From Brasenia schreberi (Eukaryota > Streptophyta > Magnoliopsida > Nymphaeales > Cabombaceae), in NCBI GenBank assembly GCA_036023115.1, contig JAYKKT010000049.1, positions 62,001 to 126,000 of the forward strand: DNA of 64,000 nt. Reading direction: 5' to 3'. Position 1 is the stretch's first letter. Every line of letters begins with the position of its first letter. The translations under genes were made by a program, and so were the position numbers. Shown piece after piece: positions 61,621 through 64,000 of the stretch. The notes below the pieces were generated by a model. That model had not been told where the DNA came from. It saw only the letters and a list, made by a program, of their open reading frames with translations, and ran no database searches.

Positions 61621-62075
61621 TGATAATATATTTTCCTATTAGTCAAACTCATGGGTCGTGTACATGGTGGATGACTACAATGAGGTAGTTAAGGGATGCT
61701 CAAACCCAAAAACAAAATCCATATGTTTGGATCGAATATGTGGGGTTGTAGTTAACGGTTCCTGTCTGTGGCTAAACATTTCATGCTACTCTCCCCTCCC
61801 CTCCCCCCCATTTTTATTTATTTATTTATTTATTAAATAATTATAGTTATTTGTTTCTTTTGTTGGTTATTATCTTGGTTCATTATAGAATGTGAAATGG
61901 ACCTCGTTTGCTTCGAGCCTGTGTAAAAGCGCATGTATTTTCTAAGCAGAGTCCTCCTTTTTTGATAAGCAAGCTGGGGTTCCACAGACCTATATCTTGA
62001 TGTGCACCTAGATTTTGAACGCATGACCTACCACCAGTTAACCAGCACCTTACCTAGGTTGCGCCTGTCACACAA
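61621..62075 (-). other. Unassigned DNA with a possible tRNA-derived SINE
   Basis: Minus-strand text from about 62075 to 61960 reads GGTGCTGGTTAACTGGTGGTAGG, then GCGTTCAAAATCTAGG, then an A-run (TATCAAAAAA). This loosely resembles box A, box B and tail of a tRNA-derived SINE. The box spacing is short and no target-site duplication is evident, so confidence is low. A (TTTA)n run lies at about 61815-61836. Confidence 0.3.
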
Positions 62076-62093
62076 GGCTTAAGTTGTTTACAG

Positions 62094-62368
62094 GAAACAA
62101 ACGGCCCGAGAACGCTACGTTGACTAAGAAAAGGGTGCCTTTCGCCGATGACGTGATGGAGCCATCTGGGGACGATGAAGAGTTCAGGAGACAAAACACT
62201 ATGAGACATAGACATGGTCGAAATCAGCTAAAATACCAAATCTACCAAAAAACAGAGAAGATGCGGAAAAAATGTGTGGCTCTGTACAATGGGATACTGT
62301 CTTCGAAGCATAGCAATAATATGTTGATCATAGGAATCATCACCCAATATGTAGAAGAAATTGCATAA
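62094..62368 (+). CDS. Putative terminal exon of a small plant protein of unknown function
   Basis: A good splice acceptor (TTGTTTACAG, ending 62093) opens into a frame that reads NKRPENATLTKKRVPFADDV, MEPSGDDEEFRRQ, a basic middle section, then CVALYNGILSSKH, ending at TAA 62368. Composition is clearly more coding-like than the surroundings. From memory, a family of short uncharacterised plant proteins ends with a similar KRVxFADxVxxPSGxxEEYR block followed by an ALYNGIL block. I infer this is its last exon, intact or recently dead. No 5' exon was found; upstream DNA is disrupted by the gypsy element. The N-terminal ATG at 62084 lies before the acceptor, so it is probably not the start. No catalytic motif is visible. 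Confidence 0.45.
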
Positions 62369-62419
62369 ATAGGTCGTGTAACTGGCCTCCTAAAAGCTTA
62401 TTTATCGTTTGAATCACCA

Positions 62420-62996
62420 TTATGGTATGGAAGGCTTGAAACCGCTGGTTCTGAAGAAAAACTGGTTTTGGTATCATGGAAGTGTAACTAGAATCGAACC
62501 GATTGATCTCCAGTCCCAGGTCCGGTTTGACCAATTCCAGTTTCAACGGCTGAGCCCATTCCAAACAAGGTGAACCACCATATGTATGAAGAACTTGTTT
62601 GGTATCTTGTAGGCACAAATAGTTTAATACATATTCGATCTCACAAGTATGAAAATTTTGTGCTTAAATAAACGTAGAACATGAAACAAGAAGACTGTTA
62701 ACCGAACAAGAGTCGCTATGTTATTTAAAGTTGAATGGCGTTGGCAACTTGACCTTCGATCCGGCCAACTTAAAAGAACTCCTGTGCACTTCCAATTTAC
62801 CTTCCATATATGTTTTAAGTCTTTTAAAATTTCAAATGTTTTAATGGTTTGTTTTGGTTCTGGGAGGTTTAGGCTTCAAAATGAAACTGGAACTAAAATG
62901 GACAGTTCCAAAACAAAACCAGAACCAGAATCGGCCTGATCTTGGTTCGATTTCCATTCCTGGTTCGAGGAAAATCAATTCAGCCATGTCTAGTTG
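62420..62996. repeat. GAACC/GGTTC-rich element, probably a whole copy (family copy 4)
   Basis: The left part has TTGAAACCGCTGGTTCTG, AACTGGTTTTGG, ATCGAACCGATTG, CCGGTTTGACC. The right part has GGAACTAAAATGGACAGTTCC, AACCAGAACCAGAATCGG, TTGGTTCGATTTCC and ends GCCATGTCTAGTTGC, the inverted outer motif of the family. About 580 bp with outward-matching ends suggests a non-autonomous DNA transposon. Exact termini and duplication are not settled. Confidence 0.45.
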
Positions 62997-64000
62997 CTAC
63001 ACTTCTTTTATCGTCTTAATTTTCTAAAGTAGATATTTTATTAAAGGTAATGAATTAGTACAGATTGCTTCGTAGAGTTTGCATAAAACCTCACATTGGG
63101 GAGATCCCAGCGAGATGCAATTACAAGGCAAAGCCAAAACAGGTATGTTAAACTGATAGAGAGACACAGGATTAAGACTAAGCGAACCGAGTGACAAGAT
63201 GCGCCAGGGAGTGAAAGCATGCAATGCCAAAGCATCCTACTATCCAGCCAAACCCCTCACCTGGTGACACTTGACAATTGGAGGGCATGAAGGGTTGTTC
63301 AACTTGATTTTTTCCATTACATGAGGTCGACAAAGATCGGAGCTCCTTCATTCAGCCGTGACCATGAAAAGGAAGATCTTAATATGAGCAGGACTTACGA
63401 AGATACATGATTCAAAATATTTGAGACGATCCCAGAAAGAAGTTAGCCAACCGGAATGGCAAGGAGTATCCACTTTTATTAAGGCATCTCAATTTATAAA
63501 AAGAGGGTTGATATGAACTGAAGACAATGAATTTCCTCTTCCGTTCTTTCTCTTGAGTTTTTCAGTGGGTGATCCTTCAATTCAGTGATGTTCCTATTTC
63601 CTTTTAAAATTCCATGTGGAATTGACGGTTCCCACCATTTTTCTGATGACGTGAAGTCTTGGAATTCCCAAGCCGAGTAGATCCATGTATTAATCAAGGT
63701 GATGAAACAGTAGCAACTATGGGAAGAACGTATACCAAATATCTTGAGATGTGACCACTTGAAAGACTTCAAAGAGTTGGCTGGCCATGCAAATGTTTGG
63801 TATGAGAATTAATATGGAAACTAGAAGACGTAAAACACAAAGGACGTTCGTTAGAATACCGATCTAACGGAGCATGTGTGTGGCCACTTTGGCCTCAACG
63901 AAAACATTCACATAATTAAGAAGGTGGGCATCCTTCCTAGATTATATTTACAACAGTTTTTGAAAGTGTTTTTATAGCACGGGTACAAATGTGACTTTTT
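62997..64000. other. Right edge, no gene recognised
   Basis: Moderately AT-rich sequence. The minus-strand open frame at 63494-63772 (92 codons) and shorter frames at 63024-63235 resemble nothing I know. No repeats shared with the rest of the window were noticed. Confidence 0.35.

Overview
This is nuclear DNA from a flowering plant. Two genes are typical of land plants: an EIN3-binding F-box protein (ethylene signalling) and RNA-DEPENDENT RNA POLYMERASE 6 (small-RNA silencing). They sit about 30 kb apart in AT-rich DNA crowded with plant transposons: Ty3/gypsy, Ty1/copia, RTE-type LINEs, Mutator-like and PIF/Harbinger elements. The genome is therefore probably large and repeat-rich. The species or order cannot be fixed from this sequence alone.

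Layout. The 3' half of an EBF1/2-type gene opens the window (3-890, + strand) and is followed by a long U-rich 3'UTR. From 1.8 to 8 kb there is mostly unassigned AT-rich DNA with simple and tandem repeats. From 8 to 30.5 kb there is a TE graveyard: a 189-bp RTE-derived miniature with a perfect 15-bp target-site duplication, a 0.7-kb tandem duplication carrying an RTE 5' leader, pieces of RTE, two related Mutator-like non-autonomous elements, a minus-strand gypsy element, copia pieces in opposite orientations, and a minus-strand Tat-lineage gypsy element. RDR6 (34882 to 30603, minus strand) is complete: two coding exons, about 1198 residues, intact DLDGD catalytic motif. From 36.5 to 46.2 kb there is a decayed copia element with a gag region and two direct LTR-like repeats, the right one interrupted by an RTE LINE.

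From 46.4 to 49.6 kb there is a 3.15-kb solo LTR (TGTAAACA...TGTTTACA, 5-bp duplication GTTAC) containing tandem repeats and a strongly G-rich segment. From 49.7 to 56.2 kb two PIF/Harbinger-like units lie in tandem. In the left one the C-terminal half of the transposase is replaced by a broken phospholipase D alpha fragment. From 56.3 to 61.6 kb there is a plus-strand gypsy element with a 3' LTR but no visible 5' LTR. Near the right edge, a short coding-like exon (about 62.1-62.4 kb) may belong to a small plant protein family.

The two confident genes have no operon-like link. RDR6 copies aberrant transcripts into double-stranded RNA, so its position among mobile elements is notable but need not be functional. 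I found no CRISPR array, rRNA or convincing tRNA gene, and no wholly new system. The most unusual items are the PLD/Harbinger chimera, the RTE miniature, and the Mutator-like element immediately 3' of RDR6.
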